A stretch of DNA of 14,616 nucleotides from JBJXFK01 sp046155505 (GCA_046155505.1 JBJXFK010000064.1:1-14616); one strand, 5' to 3'; counted from the stretch's first letter, positions 1-8,401 are shown. The notes: a model not told the origin generated them from the sequence alone. Made by a program: numbers and translations.

Positions 1-52
1 CCTCCGGCCGGTGCTGACTCAATTCGCACCGGCCGGAGGCCGATGCTCCCCG
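1..52. repeat. Hairpin with dispersed repeat, copy A
   Basis: Positions 1-13 and 27-39 are perfect inverted complements (13-bp stem, 13-nt loop). The stretch 2-52 is a diverged copy of 13217-13268: both share CTCCGGCCGG, the core AATTCGCACCGGC and CCGATGCTCC in the same order. The stem lies about 40 bp past the stop codon of the minus-strand membrane-protein gene, so it could act as its transcription terminator. There is no clear T-tract, so I prefer to call it a dispersed palindromic repeat. Confidence 0.6.
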
Positions 53-81
53 TGCGACGCAGCACTATCGTAAGTGGTTGT

Positions 82-1869
82 TTAGCGGTCGAGATCGGCC
101 GAGAGCGTGTCGCGCGGATCGAGCGGTACGAGGCGCAATTGGCGCTGATCGTCTGAGAAATGGCGGAGCCAGGCGGGGGCATCGCGTCCCAAAATGAGCG
201 CTCGAAACGTCGAATTGTCGGCGGTTTGAAAGTCGAGCAGCCACGCGGCATCGTCGCGACGGACGCGCCATGTCTTGCGCGCGGTTTGGGCGATGCGATC
301 GTCTTGCGCGAGCTCGATGATGAGCCGCCCGCCGTGCGGAATTGCGTTTGCCAGGCGTCGCAGCAGTCGCTCGCGATGATCGCTGTCGAACTGCGTGATG
401 TTGGTGATCAGTAAATCGCCGGACAGCATCGTGCGTTCGAGATTCCAGAGCGTGACCGGGTTTGCCGGGTTGAGCATGTCGAGCGCGTCGATCGAGCAGA
501 GCGTCGGGACGATTTCGTGCAGCGGGCTACGTTCGTCGGCAAGTGCGGCGCTTCGGCCGAGCGATGACTTCGGAAGCGCAAATTGCCGGACCATGCCTGC
601 GAGTGACGCGCCGATGCACAGGCCGATGCTTGCGGCAGCGCCGATGCGGGCGAGGGCGGCTTGCACGCTGCCGGTGAGCAGAATGAGATGTCGCCCGAGT
701 GAGACTGCGATCCACACTGCGGCGATTGCTGCGCCGACTAACCCGGCCGCGGGTGCGAGAAACGGACCAATGATTGCGATCGCGAGCAGGATTGTGATCG
801 CCGCGAATGTCGCCCGCCGCGGGAGATCGAGCATGCCGCGGCGCGTGAGCATGGCCACGAGGAGCGACGCGCAGCCGAGGGCGGTGAGGGCGACGAGCGA
901 CGTGTCACCACGCGGCGGCGCGGCGGATGCAAGCGAAGCACCGATGAGCGCGGTCGCGAATCCGAGAAGCGTCATCCGTCGTCGTGCGGCGAGACGCGGC
1001 GAGCGGAGCGACTGGCTCGCCGCGATCGCCGGGTTCGAGGCAATCGGCATCGCTCGCGCGGCGACGCTCCAGCCGGCGGCGATGAAGGCGACACAAGCGG
1101 CGAGCAGGTCCGCGTAACGAGATGCGCTTGCCGCGATCAACGCGAACGCCGCGAGCGCGCCGACAAGCTGCGCCCGCCAGAGCCGCGCGATCGGCGTTTG
1201 CGGGGCGGCGAGCAGTCGCAACCATCCGTGCAATGCGACGACGATCGTGACGGCGATGATGGTGACCAACGCCGCGAGCGACGCGATCAGCGCGGCGACG
1301 ACGCACCAAATGGCACCGATCGGCATGACGAATCCGTCGACCATGCCGCTGCGCAAGTTTTCTGCAACAGGAAGCATGAATCGATCCGCGAGCGCGACGA
1401 GGGCGAGCAGTGCGAGCAACCCGCCGCAGATTCCGGATGCAATCGACGTGTCGAAATTCGTTGTGTGCGTAACGCTGGACGGCGGGCGATCCATGCCGCT
1501 TGAAACGAGTTGCCGCACGATGAATCGCCGCGGCAGCCAGAGCCCGAGTGCCGCGCCGCTGCCGATGGCGACGAGAAGCGTTGCGGTTGCCCAGTGCGGC
1601 GGAACCTGCAAGCGCGCCTCGGCGAAGATCGCCCACAGGCTGAGCGTCGTGGCGATGCTGCCGAGCGCGGTTACGACAGTGGGGCGTGACAAATCGCGGG
1701 CGAGTGGTGCGGGCGCTACGTCAGCGGCGGGGGGCGAAAGCGCGGTCGTGCGCCGCAACGATGGCGCAGATGGCGGCGGCGCTTCGGCGATGCGTACGCC
1801 GGGCGACGATGTGGCGGGCGGTTCACGCCGACTCGTGGGCCCAGAGGCGCGTCGTTTTTGCCGCTTCAA
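82..1869 (-). CDS. Polytopic membrane protein of unknown function
   Basis: I do not recognise this 595-residue protein. It has a basic, proline-rich cytosolic-looking N-terminus (residues 1-60) and then about eleven hydrophobic segments between residues 63 and 427, for example around 63-83, 93-112, 144-166, 180-213, 236-272, 322-341 and 354-392. A soluble tail of about 165 residues follows. Within the tail, residues 483-520 (SGDLLITNITQFD, then PHGGRLIIEL) faintly resemble the second half of a methyltransferase or spermidine-synthase-like Rossmann domain, but no SAM-binding glycine motif is visible, so this is only a suggestion. The ATG at 1869 is the only ATG near the 5' end and gives a 47-bp overlap with birA. 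A TTG at codon 38 is an alternative start. It is probably cotranscribed with birA. Confidence 0.75.
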   Translation of the reverse strand: MKRQKRRASGPTSRREPPATSSPGVRIAEAPPPSAPSLRRTTALSPPAADVAPAPLARDLSRPTVVTALGSIATTLSLWAIFAEARLQVPPHWATATLLVAIGSGAALGLWLPRRFIVRQLVSSGMDRPPSSVTHTTNFDTSIASGICGGLLALLALVALADRFMLPVAENLRSGMVDGFVMPIGAIWCVVAALIASLAALVTIIAVTIVVALHGWLRLLAAPQTPIARLWRAQLVGALAAFALIAASASRYADLLAACVAFIAAGWSVAARAMPIASNPAIAASQSLRSPRLAARRRMTLLGFATALIGASLASAAPPRGDTSLVALTALGCASLLVAMLTRRGMLDLPRRATFAAITILLAIAIIGPFLAPAAGLVGAAIAAVWIAVSLGRHLILLTGSVQAALARIGAAASIGLCIGASLAGMVRQFALPKSSLGRSAALADERSPLHEIVPTLCSIDALDMLNPANPVTLWNLERTMLSGDLLITNITQFDSDHRERLLRRLANAIPHGGRLIIELAQDDRIAQTARKTWRVRRDDAAWLLDFQTADNSTFRALILGRDAPAWLRHFSDDQRQLRLVPLDPRDTLSADLDR

Positions 1870-2620
1870 AACGCATCACCTCGCCGCCCGGCAGCTCGAC
1901 GAGCAGGTCGCCGTCGCCCGTGATGGAGCGCACGATACCACGAAACGATTCGCCGTCGCGGTGCAGGACGGTGGCGCGGCCGATGTCGTCACATGCGGCG
2001 ATCCATGCTTCGCGCTTGTGGGCGAGGGCAATCGCGTTGTCGGCTGCGGCGAGCGTTTGTTCCAGCTCGCTCAGCACCGCGCGCGTGAGCGCGGCCCGCT
2101 CGATCGCTCGGCCCGACGCGATGGCCAGCGAAGTCGCTTTCGCGCCAAGCTCCGACGGAAACGAATCGGCGGATTGATTGCAGTTGATGCCGATGCCGAT
2201 CACCACGGCCCACAGGCGCGACGCATCGTCGGCGTCGCAGGCATCGCGTGGCAGGGCGGTCGTCTCGACGAGGATGCCGCCGCACTTGCGACCATCGATC
2301 GTCAGATCATTCGGCCAGCGCAGCCGCACGCGGATCGACGTGGCATCTTTGATCGCACGCACGACGGCAACACCTGCGAGCCAGGACGCGTGTTGCATGA
2401 GCGGATCGCCCGCGCGAACGTGCAATAGCACGCTCATCAAGATCGACTGCGCGGCCGCCGCATCCCACGCGCGGCCCAATCGCCCACGGCCGGCGGTTTG
2501 AAATTCAGCGGTGACCACGGTTCCGCTCGGCAAATCGGCGGCGGATTTCAGCAGCCATGTGTTGGTGCTGTCGATTTGTTCGAAGTGACGCGTGGTTTCG
2601 CCGAGGCGAATCGGTTGCAT
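1823..2620 (-). CDS. birA: Biotin--[acetyl-CoA-carboxylase] ligase
   Basis: The 265-residue product activates biotin with ATP to biotinyl-5'-AMP and transfers it to a lysine of the biotin carboxyl carrier protein, in the cytosol. The hallmarks are in the usual order: DSTN (17-20), the biotin/AMP loop GRGRLG (44-49), RWPND (101-105), K112 with CGGIL, and GIGINCN (142-148). A C-terminal SH3-like domain follows, with GIVRSITGDGDLLVELPGG. There is no N-terminal helix-turn-helix, so this is the monofunctional (group I) ligase and should not repress transcription. It starts 21 bp after the TPR/SPOR gene stop with no evident ribosome binding site, and its 3' end overlaps the next gene. All three genes look like one transcript. 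Confidence 0.95.
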   Translation of the reverse strand: MQPIRLGETTRHFEQIDSTNTWLLKSAADLPSGTVVTAEFQTAGRGRLGRAWDAAAAQSILMSVLLHVRAGDPLMQHASWLAGVAVVRAIKDATSIRVRLRWPNDLTIDGRKCGGILVETTALPRDACDADDASRLWAVVIGIGINCNQSADSFPSELGAKATSLAIASGRAIERAALTRAVLSELEQTLAAADNAIALAHKREAWIAACDDIGRATVLHRDGESFRGIVRSITGDGDLLVELPGGEVMRFEAAKTTRLWAHESA

Positions 2621-2641
2621 AGTCGCTATCAGCGCACGCGC

Positions 2642-3424
2642 TCAGGGCCAGATCACGGCGTCGCGCACCTTGCCCCGCGTTTCGCCCAGTGCGCGGGTCG
2701 CCTCGGCATAGGAGCCGTACTTGCCGAGCAACACCACGAATACCGGGCGATTGTCGCGGAGCTCGCGGCGCAGATAGGGCGATAAATTCTGTTTGCGCAA
2801 ATTCGCGGCGTGAATTTCGGCATTGCGCTGCTCCTGGAACACGCCGACCTGGACCGCGAAGTGCGTCGCATCAAGATCGATGCGGCGGCGGGCGGCGACG
2901 GCCTGATTCGAATTCGGAAAGGTGCGCGTCAGTTCCTCGAATGCGGCCTTGGCCTCGGCCCAGCGACCGAGCCGTTCGAGGCTCACGCCCATGCGAAACA
3001 GGACCACGTCGCGTGGCTCCATGTTGGGCATACGCCGCGCGGCGGCGTTCAGCGTGTTGTAGGCCGTGTCCCATTCGCCGTCTTCATAGAGCAGCGTGCC
3101 GAGCGTGACATAGCTGCGCCACATGAGATCGGGGTCGGCCTTGGGCACTTCGAGCACGCGGCGCAGGTCGTTGAACGCCTCGGTGCGCTTGGCGATTTGG
3201 GCGTAGCTGAGGCCGCGGACGTAATACGCCTTGGCGGCTTCGGGGCGATCGGGGGCCATCGAGAGGAACTCGGTGAGCGTGGTGATGGCCGTGGCGTATT
3301 GCTTGCGGGCGTATGCGTCCTCGCCGTTCCAGAGGAACTCCTGCTGGTCGCGGGTCAGGCCGCTTTCGCAGCCGACGAGCGTGGCGAGGGCCGAACACAG
3401 GGCGATGAGGGAGCGTCGATTCAT
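2642..3424 (-). CDS. TPR and SPOR domain lipoprotein
   Basis: The 260-residue protein begins MNRRSLIALCSALATLVGC, a lipoprotein signal peptide with a lipobox ending at C19. I therefore choose the start at 3424 rather than the longer frame to 3640. Residues about 27-180 form TPR-like helical repeats (AYARKQYATAITTLTEFL, AYYVRGLSYAQ, FRMGVSLERLGRWAEAKAAFEEL), similar in style to BamD/CpoB outer-membrane partners. Residues 185-260 form a SPOR domain (FAVQVGVFQEQRNAEIHAANL, then VFVVLLGKYGSYAEA), which binds denuded peptidoglycan glycans. A role at the cell wall or division site is therefore likely. It is the first gene of the three-gene minus-strand group. The exact partner cannot be read from the sequence. 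Confidence 0.85.
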   Translation of the reverse strand: MNRRSLIALCSALATLVGCESGLTRDQQEFLWNGEDAYARKQYATAITTLTEFLSMAPDRPEAAKAYYVRGLSYAQIAKRTEAFNDLRRVLEVPKADPDLMWRSYVTLGTLLYEDGEWDTAYNTLNAAARRMPNMEPRDVVLFRMGVSLERLGRWAEAKAAFEELTRTFPNSNQAVAARRRIDLDATHFAVQVGVFQEQRNAEIHAANLRKQNLSPYLRRELRDNRPVFVVLLGKYGSYAEATRALGETRGKVRDAVIWP

Positions 3425-3627
3425 GGCGAGAGCGTACCGCGATGCGCGGCTCGCGCAAAGCGCGGCGCTTCGTCGTTTTGATCGCACTGGCGCGGTCCGT
3501 TGCGGATAGAATCGAAGATCGTGGGCACCGGATTGGGACGTTGCCCAGGCAGCGAGCGTCGCATGAGAGCGAAAGCGAAATTCGCGCTGTGCGGCACGCG
3601 ATTCGCACAGGCTGGTGTTTGCCCGCC

Positions 3628-3705
3628 GCGCACGGGCCACCGGGAAAGACAGGTTTCAAACCTGTCCCACAAGATTGGTTGATCTCGCCCGTCGCGCACG
3701 GGCCA
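3628..3705. repeat. Palindromic repeat in divergent intergenic gap
   Basis: The 294-bp gap between the divergent lipoprotein and resB genes holds a 9-1-9 palindrome at 3648-3666 (GACAGGTTT, C, AAACCTGTC). It is flanked by two copies of the 12-mer GCGCACGGGCCA (3628-3639 and 3694-3705). The second copy sits within a small hairpin (GCCCGT 3687-3692 with ACGGGC 3698-3703). A related palindrome occurs at 13138-13160. A TAGAAT at 3507-3512 could be a plus-strand -10 element for resB, but no convincing -35 is present. I see no small gene in the gap. Confidence 0.6.
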
Positions 3706-3718
3706 AGGGTTCGAACGC

Positions 3719-6007
3719 ATGGCAGATTCCGCCGTCAGAAAGTCGCGCCGCAATCCAATCGTGGTCGTGATCGATTTGTTCTCGTCGATCGCGTTCGGCA
3801 TTTCGATGCTGGCGCTGGTGCTGATCTACTCGACGGTCGTCTCGGCTATCCCCGCGGTGGCGCGGGCACTTGAATTGACCGAGATGGAGGCGTTTCGGCA
3901 TTGGTTGTTCGTCACGTTGATCACGCTATTCGCCACATCGCTCACGCTGGTCACGCTGCGCAAGATTCGCTGGACGGTGATCAATCTGGGTGTGCTGACG
4001 GTACATGCCGGATTGCTGACGTTCGTGGTCGGATCGATCTGGTACTTCTTCAAAAAGCACGAGGGCGACGTGCGGCTCGATTCGCCGCGGATCGAGCTGG
4101 TGACGATCGGCACTCAGGAGTCGCGCGAAGTGGCCAAGATTTTGGCCGAAAAGGACCAAACTTGGAGCGCGACCATGCCTGCCTTTGGCGGGCGTGTGTC
4201 GATAACCGTGCTCGAGACGACACAGGCGGGATTGCAAGTTGCACAAAAGGCCAAGGTGCGCGTCAGCGTCGGCGAGGCCGAGCCAAAAGTGCTCGAATTG
4301 ACGCTGGTCGAAAAGCCGCTCGAAGCGATCAGCGATCGGCTCGCCGTGCGGCTGATCGGCAGCAAGCCGCAGGAGCACTTCTACGATGAGGAGTTGCCGG
4401 CGCTGTGGGCGCGGCCGGCGGAGGGGCCCGGTCGCAAGCACGAAATCGTGCCGATTCGCGGACTGCCGCTGCATGTCGAGCGGTATGGCGACGAGGGTTA
4501 CACGCTGCGCGACACCAGCGGACGGCCGTTCGTGTCGCGGCGACCGTCGCCGGAGCTCGATTTGGGATTCGTAAAGATTCCGACCGGCTGGTTCGAGCAG
4601 TGGCGACTGCCGATCCCGCTGGAGACGCCGCAGTTGCCGTTCGATGTAGCGGTTACCGGATACGTGCCGTATACGACGCAACTCGAGCCGATCGCCGCAC
4701 CGGGCGGCGACAAGCTCAACCCGGCGGCGAATATTCAAATCACCTTCGGTCGCACGAGCGTCACTGAATCGCTGTTTGCGCTCGACCCAATTGGTGCGAC
4801 CGGGCGGCAGATGAGTGTCGAGTATAGGTGGGTCAGCTCGATCGAAGAACGCGATGCGTTGCTGCGTCCGCTCGCCGGGCAGCATGAGTTGACGGTCGAA
4901 TTGGTCAATCCGCCGTTCCGCAAAACGTATTCGATCACCCAAGGCCAAACGATCCAGCTTGAGGGCACGTCATACGAATTGAAGATCGCCGAGATCATCG
5001 AGAGTTGGCCGCTGATGTCGCCGGGGTTTGAAGATGCTCGTTCGCCGGTGGCGCGGGTCGATGTGAAGAGCGGCGAGAAGTCGTACAACCGCACGGTGGT
5101 GCAGCGATTTCCAGCATTGTCGCAGGACATCGACGAAGCCGGGATGCGCAAGAAGGACGGGCCGTATGACCCGAATCTGGTGCTGCGCTATCGCACGACC
5201 GGCAGCGGCTCGGTGCTGTTGGTCGGCGGGTCGAATGTGCCGCATCAGCTTGGCGTGTTTCTGCCGGACGGCAATGTGAACAAGCTTGACGTGACCGCCG
5301 GAAGGCCGAGCACGCTGGGCTCGGGTTCGTCGATGTTAACGATTCATGTACGCGACTTGATCGAGAAGGCTGAGCGGTCGGCGCTGCCGATTGTCGTGCC
5401 GCCGGAGGCGCGGCGACCGGGGCTGGGGCGACAGGCGTCGGCGATTCGTGTGAGACTGACCGGTCGCGGCGAGAACGCGGGCTGGAGCAAATCGACCTGG
5501 GTCTTGCACAGCGACTATCCGGATATCGAGCCGGTGCCGATGTTTATTCGCGTGCCGGGCGAGCCGCGGCCGTGGGAGTTGCTGTACTCGCGATTCCCGC
5601 GACCGCTCGGGGCGACGCTGGCGGCGAAGAAAATGTGGGTCGAGAGTTATCCGGGGCAGCGCAGCGCGGCGGCGTGGCAGAGTGACGTGCTGTTTCGGGC
5701 GGATGGCGCGAGCGAAGTGGGTGAGACGTTCACACGCACCAATGAGACAATCAACATCGGCGAGTGGACCTACTTCCAATCCGGGGCGGCGACCGACAAT
5801 TGGAGCTTCACCATTCTCGGCGTCGGCAATCGCCACGGCATTTTGGCAATGAATCTGGGTTGGATCATGGTGACGATCGGTTGTCTCTATGCGTTCTACT
5901 TCAAGCCGATTTTGAAGAAACGACAAGCGGCGGCGGCGCTCGAACGGGCGGCGATGCAGCGTAAATCGCAGCAGGCGGCACGCGAGTTGTCGGAGGTGGC
6001 GTCATGA
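3719..6007 (+). CDS. resB: ResB/Ccs1-like cytochrome c biogenesis protein
   Basis: This 762-residue membrane protein is the ResB (CcsB/Ccs1) half of the System II haem-handling synthase, which joins haem to apocytochromes c on the outer face of the membrane together with CcsA. Three N-terminal membrane segments are visible (about 15-44, 61-80, 88-111), with H96 in LGVLTVHAGLLTFVVGS as the likely haem-ligating histidine. A very large extracytoplasmic region follows (about 112-705), and a final membrane segment lies at about 707-728 (AMNLGWIMVTIGCLYAFYF). The tail is charged and rich in Ala and Gln. The large ectodomain resembles that of planctomycete ResB proteins as I remember them. The ribosome binding site is weak (AAGGG about 10 bp before ATG). 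The gene overlaps ccsA as ATGA, so the two are translationally coupled. Confidence 0.9.
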   Translation: MADSAVRKSRRNPIVVVIDLFSSIAFGISMLALVLIYSTVVSAIPAVARALELTEMEAFRHWLFVTLITLFATSLTLVTLRKIRWTVINLGVLTVHAGLLTFVVGSIWYFFKKHEGDVRLDSPRIELVTIGTQESREVAKILAEKDQTWSATMPAFGGRVSITVLETTQAGLQVAQKAKVRVSVGEAEPKVLELTLVEKPLEAISDRLAVRLIGSKPQEHFYDEELPALWARPAEGPGRKHEIVPIRGLPLHVERYGDEGYTLRDTSGRPFVSRRPSPELDLGFVKIPTGWFEQWRLPIPLETPQLPFDVAVTGYVPYTTQLEPIAAPGGDKLNPAANIQITFGRTSVTESLFALDPIGATGRQMSVEYRWVSSIEERDALLRPLAGQHELTVELVNPPFRKTYSITQGQTIQLEGTSYELKIAEIIESWPLMSPGFEDARSPVARVDVKSGEKSYNRTVVQRFPALSQDIDEAGMRKKDGPYDPNLVLRYRTTGSGSVLLVGGSNVPHQLGVFLPDGNVNKLDVTAGRPSTLGSGSSMLTIHVRDLIEKAERSALPIVVPPEARRPGLGRQASAIRVRLTGRGENAGWSKSTWVLHSDYPDIEPVPMFIRVPGEPRPWELLYSRFPRPLGATLAAKKMWVESYPGQRSAAAWQSDVLFRADGASEVGETFTRTNETINIGEWTYFQSGAATDNWSFTILGVGNRHGILAMNLGWIMVTIGCLYAFYFKPILKKRQAAAALERAAMQRKSQQAARELSEVAS
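5992..5997 (+). promoter_or_regulatory. Shine-Dalgarno site fixing the ccsA start
   Basis: GGAGGT ends six bases before the ATG at 6004, an ideal Shine-Dalgarno placed within the end of resB. It decides the ccsA start. The other in-frame candidate, ATG at 6250, has only repeat-derived CCTTCGTGCCTCTCC upstream and no purine-rich site. The repeat stretch 6023-6246 is therefore very probably translated. Confidence 0.8.
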
Positions 6008-8349
6008 AGAGCGGGAAAAGGCAAGGCACGGAGGCACGGAGGCACGAAGGCACGAAGAAGGAAGAAGGCACGGAGGCACGGAGGCACGAAGGCACGAAGT
6101 GGGGAGACAACAACCACGTCGCTAGGCGCTTCGGGCGCGGGTTTTCGTCGGGCCATCGTGGGCTCCTGCCTATATGTGAATATGCGTTCTTGCCTTCGTG
6201 CCTCTCTTACTTCGTGCCTTCGTGCCTCCGTGCCTTCGTGCCTCTCCTTATGCTGCTTCTCGCGCCCGCACTCGCACACGCCGCCCCGCCTGCGTTCAAG
6301 GCTGATGCGAAACTCGTCGCGCTGGATTCGGCGGTCGATTGGAGCGAGTTTCGGCTGCTCGCCGTTCAGCATGCGGGGCGATACAAGGCGTTTGGTTCGT
6401 ATTCGCGGGAGATGATGTCGGCTCTGATCGGCGGCGAGAATCTTCCCGGCCTGACGCCGTACGCATCGACGCTCGAGTGGCTGTTCAACAAGGACGCGTA
6501 CAACGACGTCGAGATCATTCGCGTCAAAGACGTCGGCATTCGCATGCATCTGAGCGCGCATCTCGAACCCGAAACGCGGCAGCGCATTCGCGACACCGGC
6601 TACATGACGCCGCGCGAGTTTTTGAGCGACACGACCGTCACGCAGCGCATGAATGAGTTGATGGGCCGCGGTCGCCTGCGAGCCGCGATGGGGCGCGTCG
6701 CCAATGCGCACGAGGCGGCGACCGATATGGAAATGCTCACGCGGATCATTCCGCGGCCCGATGGCAACCTCGACAAGCCGTGGTTCTCGGCGGTCGAGTT
6801 GCTGCCGCTGCTGGTTGAAAAGCCCGAATCGCCGCAAGCCATCGACGCCGCCGAAACGCTGCGTCAGGCCGGCTTCACGCCGCAGCTTGCCGTCGCGGCG
6901 ATGGCTCCGTGGGCGTCGCTGCGCAAGGCATGGCTTGAGCGCGACAGCGCGGGCGTACAAGAAGCGCTCAATCGCCTCGCCGCGTTGATGCCGACATTCG
7001 GCAAAGACGGTGCCTATCCCAGTGCGTCGCAGCGAGAGGCTGAGGCACGCTATTACGCGATGGGCAAATTCGCGTTCGGCTGGGTAACGTACTTCATCGG
7101 CATGCTGGCGGCGGTGTGGGCGCTGGTGACAAACTGGCGCACGCCGCGCTGGGCGGCGCTGGTTTTGCTGATCGTCGGCATCGCGCTGCATGCATATGGT
7201 CTGGCCTTGCGCTGGTACATCCTCGACCGCATTCCGGTCGCGAATATGTTCGAGGCCGTCGTGGCGTCGGCGTGGGCGGGCATCCTGCTGGCGCTCTTGC
7301 TGGAACTGTTCCTCAAGACCGGCGTGTTCATGGTCGCCGCACACGCCGCCGGATTCACCGCACTGATCATGGCGAGTTATGTGCTCCCCGGCGGCGGCAC
7401 GATCACGACGATTCAGATGATTCTCGACGACGTGATGTTGCGGATTCACACGACGCTGATCATCTCGTCATACGCGCTGATCTTCATCGGTGCTGTGATT
7501 GCGCTGTGCTATCTGTTCGGCTACTACTTCACGCTTCACCCCGAGCGATCGACCGAAATGGGCGTGATTGCCGCGTTTTCCGGCGCGGCGATGTGGATGG
7601 TGTCGCTACAGGTTTTCACGCAGACCGAGGGCGTGGTCGACAACGCCGCGGGATATTTGAAGAACGCCCAACTGGCGTGGACATTTGCGGGTACTGCTGG
7701 GGCGGCGGCGATCGCGTCGCTGATCTTGTGGCGGATGCAGGCACCGGTGCCGCTGCTTGGCGCGGCGATCATGCTGTTCGTCAGCAGCGCCTCGGTGGCG
7801 ATCGGCAGCCGTGGGTTTGTGCAGAACACGTCGCTGACATTCCTGTTCGGCGGGCTGGCTTGGTCGGCTGCGACGTCGCTGGGGCATTGGGCACGTTCGC
7901 GGCAGCCGGCGCTGGTCGGGGCGGGCGGGCCGATGTTGGCAACGCCGATGGGGCGTTTCTCGGCGAGCGAGTTGATCATGCAGCGGCCGATTTTGGCGGG
8001 GGCTGCACCGGGCGACGAGGGCAAGGGCGAGCGGCTGCCGCGCTGGCTGCACGATTTCGACTGGAGCCACCTGATCATCTTGAATCTGGTTTTCGTGATG
8101 CTGTTTGTCGGGATCATCCTGGGGGCGATCTGGGCGGACTATTCGTGGGGAAGGCCGTGGGGATGGGACCCGAAAGAGGTGTTCGCCCTGAACACATGGA
8201 TCATCTACGCGATTCTGATCCACTCGCGATTCCTGGTGAAAGAGAAGGGCATCTGGACGGCGTGGCTGTCGATCGGCGGCTGTCTGATGATGCTGTTCAA
8301 CTGGATTTACGTGAATTTCTTCCTCGTCGGGCTGCATAGCTACGCTTAG
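6004..8349 (+). CDS. ccsA: CcsA/ResC-like cytochrome c synthase subunit
   Basis: This 781-residue protein is the catalytic half of the System II cytochrome c synthase. The C-terminal region (about 359-781) is the polytopic CcsA domain. It contains the tryptophan-rich WWD haem-binding loop at residues 710-725 (WADYSWGRPWGWDPKE) and candidate haem histidines H482 (LRIHTTLIISSYAL) and H740 (ILIHSRF). Before it comes an extracytoplasmic domain (about 95-350) starting DSAVDWSEFRLLAVQHAGRYKAFGSYSRE, like the extra domain of fused CcsBA proteins in Bacteroidetes and planctomycetes. The start at 6004 overlaps the resB stop and has an excellent Shine-Dalgarno. Residues 7-29 and 63-80 are encoded by a RAGGCACG inverted repeat, whose 3' arm runs directly into the signal-peptide core LLMLLLAPALAHA. 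If the repeat is ignored, the mature protein would begin near AAPPAF. Confidence 0.9.
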   Translation: MKSGKRQGTEARRHEGTKKEEGTEARRHEGTKWGDNNHVARRFGRGFSSGHRGLLPICEYAFLPSCLSYFVPSCLRAFVPLLMLLLAPALAHAAPPAFKADAKLVALDSAVDWSEFRLLAVQHAGRYKAFGSYSREMMSALIGGENLPGLTPYASTLEWLFNKDAYNDVEIIRVKDVGIRMHLSAHLEPETRQRIRDTGYMTPREFLSDTTVTQRMNELMGRGRLRAAMGRVANAHEAATDMEMLTRIIPRPDGNLDKPWFSAVELLPLLVEKPESPQAIDAAETLRQAGFTPQLAVAAMAPWASLRKAWLERDSAGVQEALNRLAALMPTFGKDGAYPSASQREAEARYYAMGKFAFGWVTYFIGMLAAVWALVTNWRTPRWAALVLLIVGIALHAYGLALRWYILDRIPVANMFEAVVASAWAGILLALLLELFLKTGVFMVAAHAAGFTALIMASYVLPGGGTITTIQMILDDVMLRIHTTLIISSYALIFIGAVIALCYLFGYYFTLHPERSTEMGVIAAFSGAAMWMVSLQVFTQTEGVVDNAAGYLKNAQLAWTFAGTAGAAAIASLILWRMQAPVPLLGAAIMLFVSSASVAIGSRGFVQNTSLTFLFGGLAWSAATSLGHWARSRQPALVGAGGPMLATPMGRFSASELIMQRPILAGAAPGDEGKGERLPRWLHDFDWSHLIILNLVFVMLFVGIILGAIWADYSWGRPWGWDPKEVFALNTWIIYAILIHSRFLVKEKGIWTAWLSIGGCLMMLFNWIYVNFFLVGLHSYA
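6023..6099 (+). repeat. RAGGCACG tandem repeat, 5' arm in ccsA
   Basis: Two identical 35-bp blocks (6023-6057 and 6065-6099) are each built from 8-bp units AAGGCACG or GAGGCACG and separated by AAGGAAG-type spacer sequence. The 42-bp period keeps the frame, so the peptide GTEARRHEGTK appears twice. The arm is the inverted complement of 6190-6246. Confidence 0.95.
6190..6246 (-). repeat. RAGGCACG repeat, 3' inverted arm in ccsA
   Basis: The stretch consists of units CGTGCCTT/CGTGCCTC, the reverse complement of the 5' arm, with about 90 bp between the arms. It can pair with 6023-6099 to form a long imperfect hairpin in the mRNA or DNA. In the ccsA frame it encodes LPSCLSYF and PSCLRAFVP and joins without a break to the hydrophobic signal-peptide core. 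Confidence 0.9.
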
Positions 8350-8401
8350 CCGCGCGCGTACGGCCGAACAGATCGCGTGTCACGGTGTCCACCTTTGGAA
8401 C

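Noticed and set aside
1247..2428. 393-residue open frame on the plus strand
   Set aside because: It runs antisense across birA and the membrane-protein gene, both of which have clear family motifs or membrane structure. Its own product is low-complexity, as expected from a GC-rich shadow frame.
2642..3640. Longer 332-residue form of the TPR/SPOR protein
   Set aside because: The extra 72 N-terminal residues would bury a clean lipoprotein signal peptide and lipobox, so the start at 3424 is preferred.
6023..6246. CRISPR-like array
   Set aside because: The units are 8 bp in tandem and in inverted arms. There are no constant-length spacers and no cas genes.
5896..7449. 517-residue open frame on the minus strand
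   Set aside because: It is antisense to ccsA, is rich in Arg/His/Gln, and owes part of its length to the stop-free RAGGCACG repeat. No domain is visible.
6250..8349. Shorter ccsA starting at ATG 6250
   Set aside because: It lacks a ribosome binding site and would leave a signal peptide of only about 11 residues without a basic N-terminus. The start at 6004 has GGAGGT at ideal spacing and the ATGA overlap.
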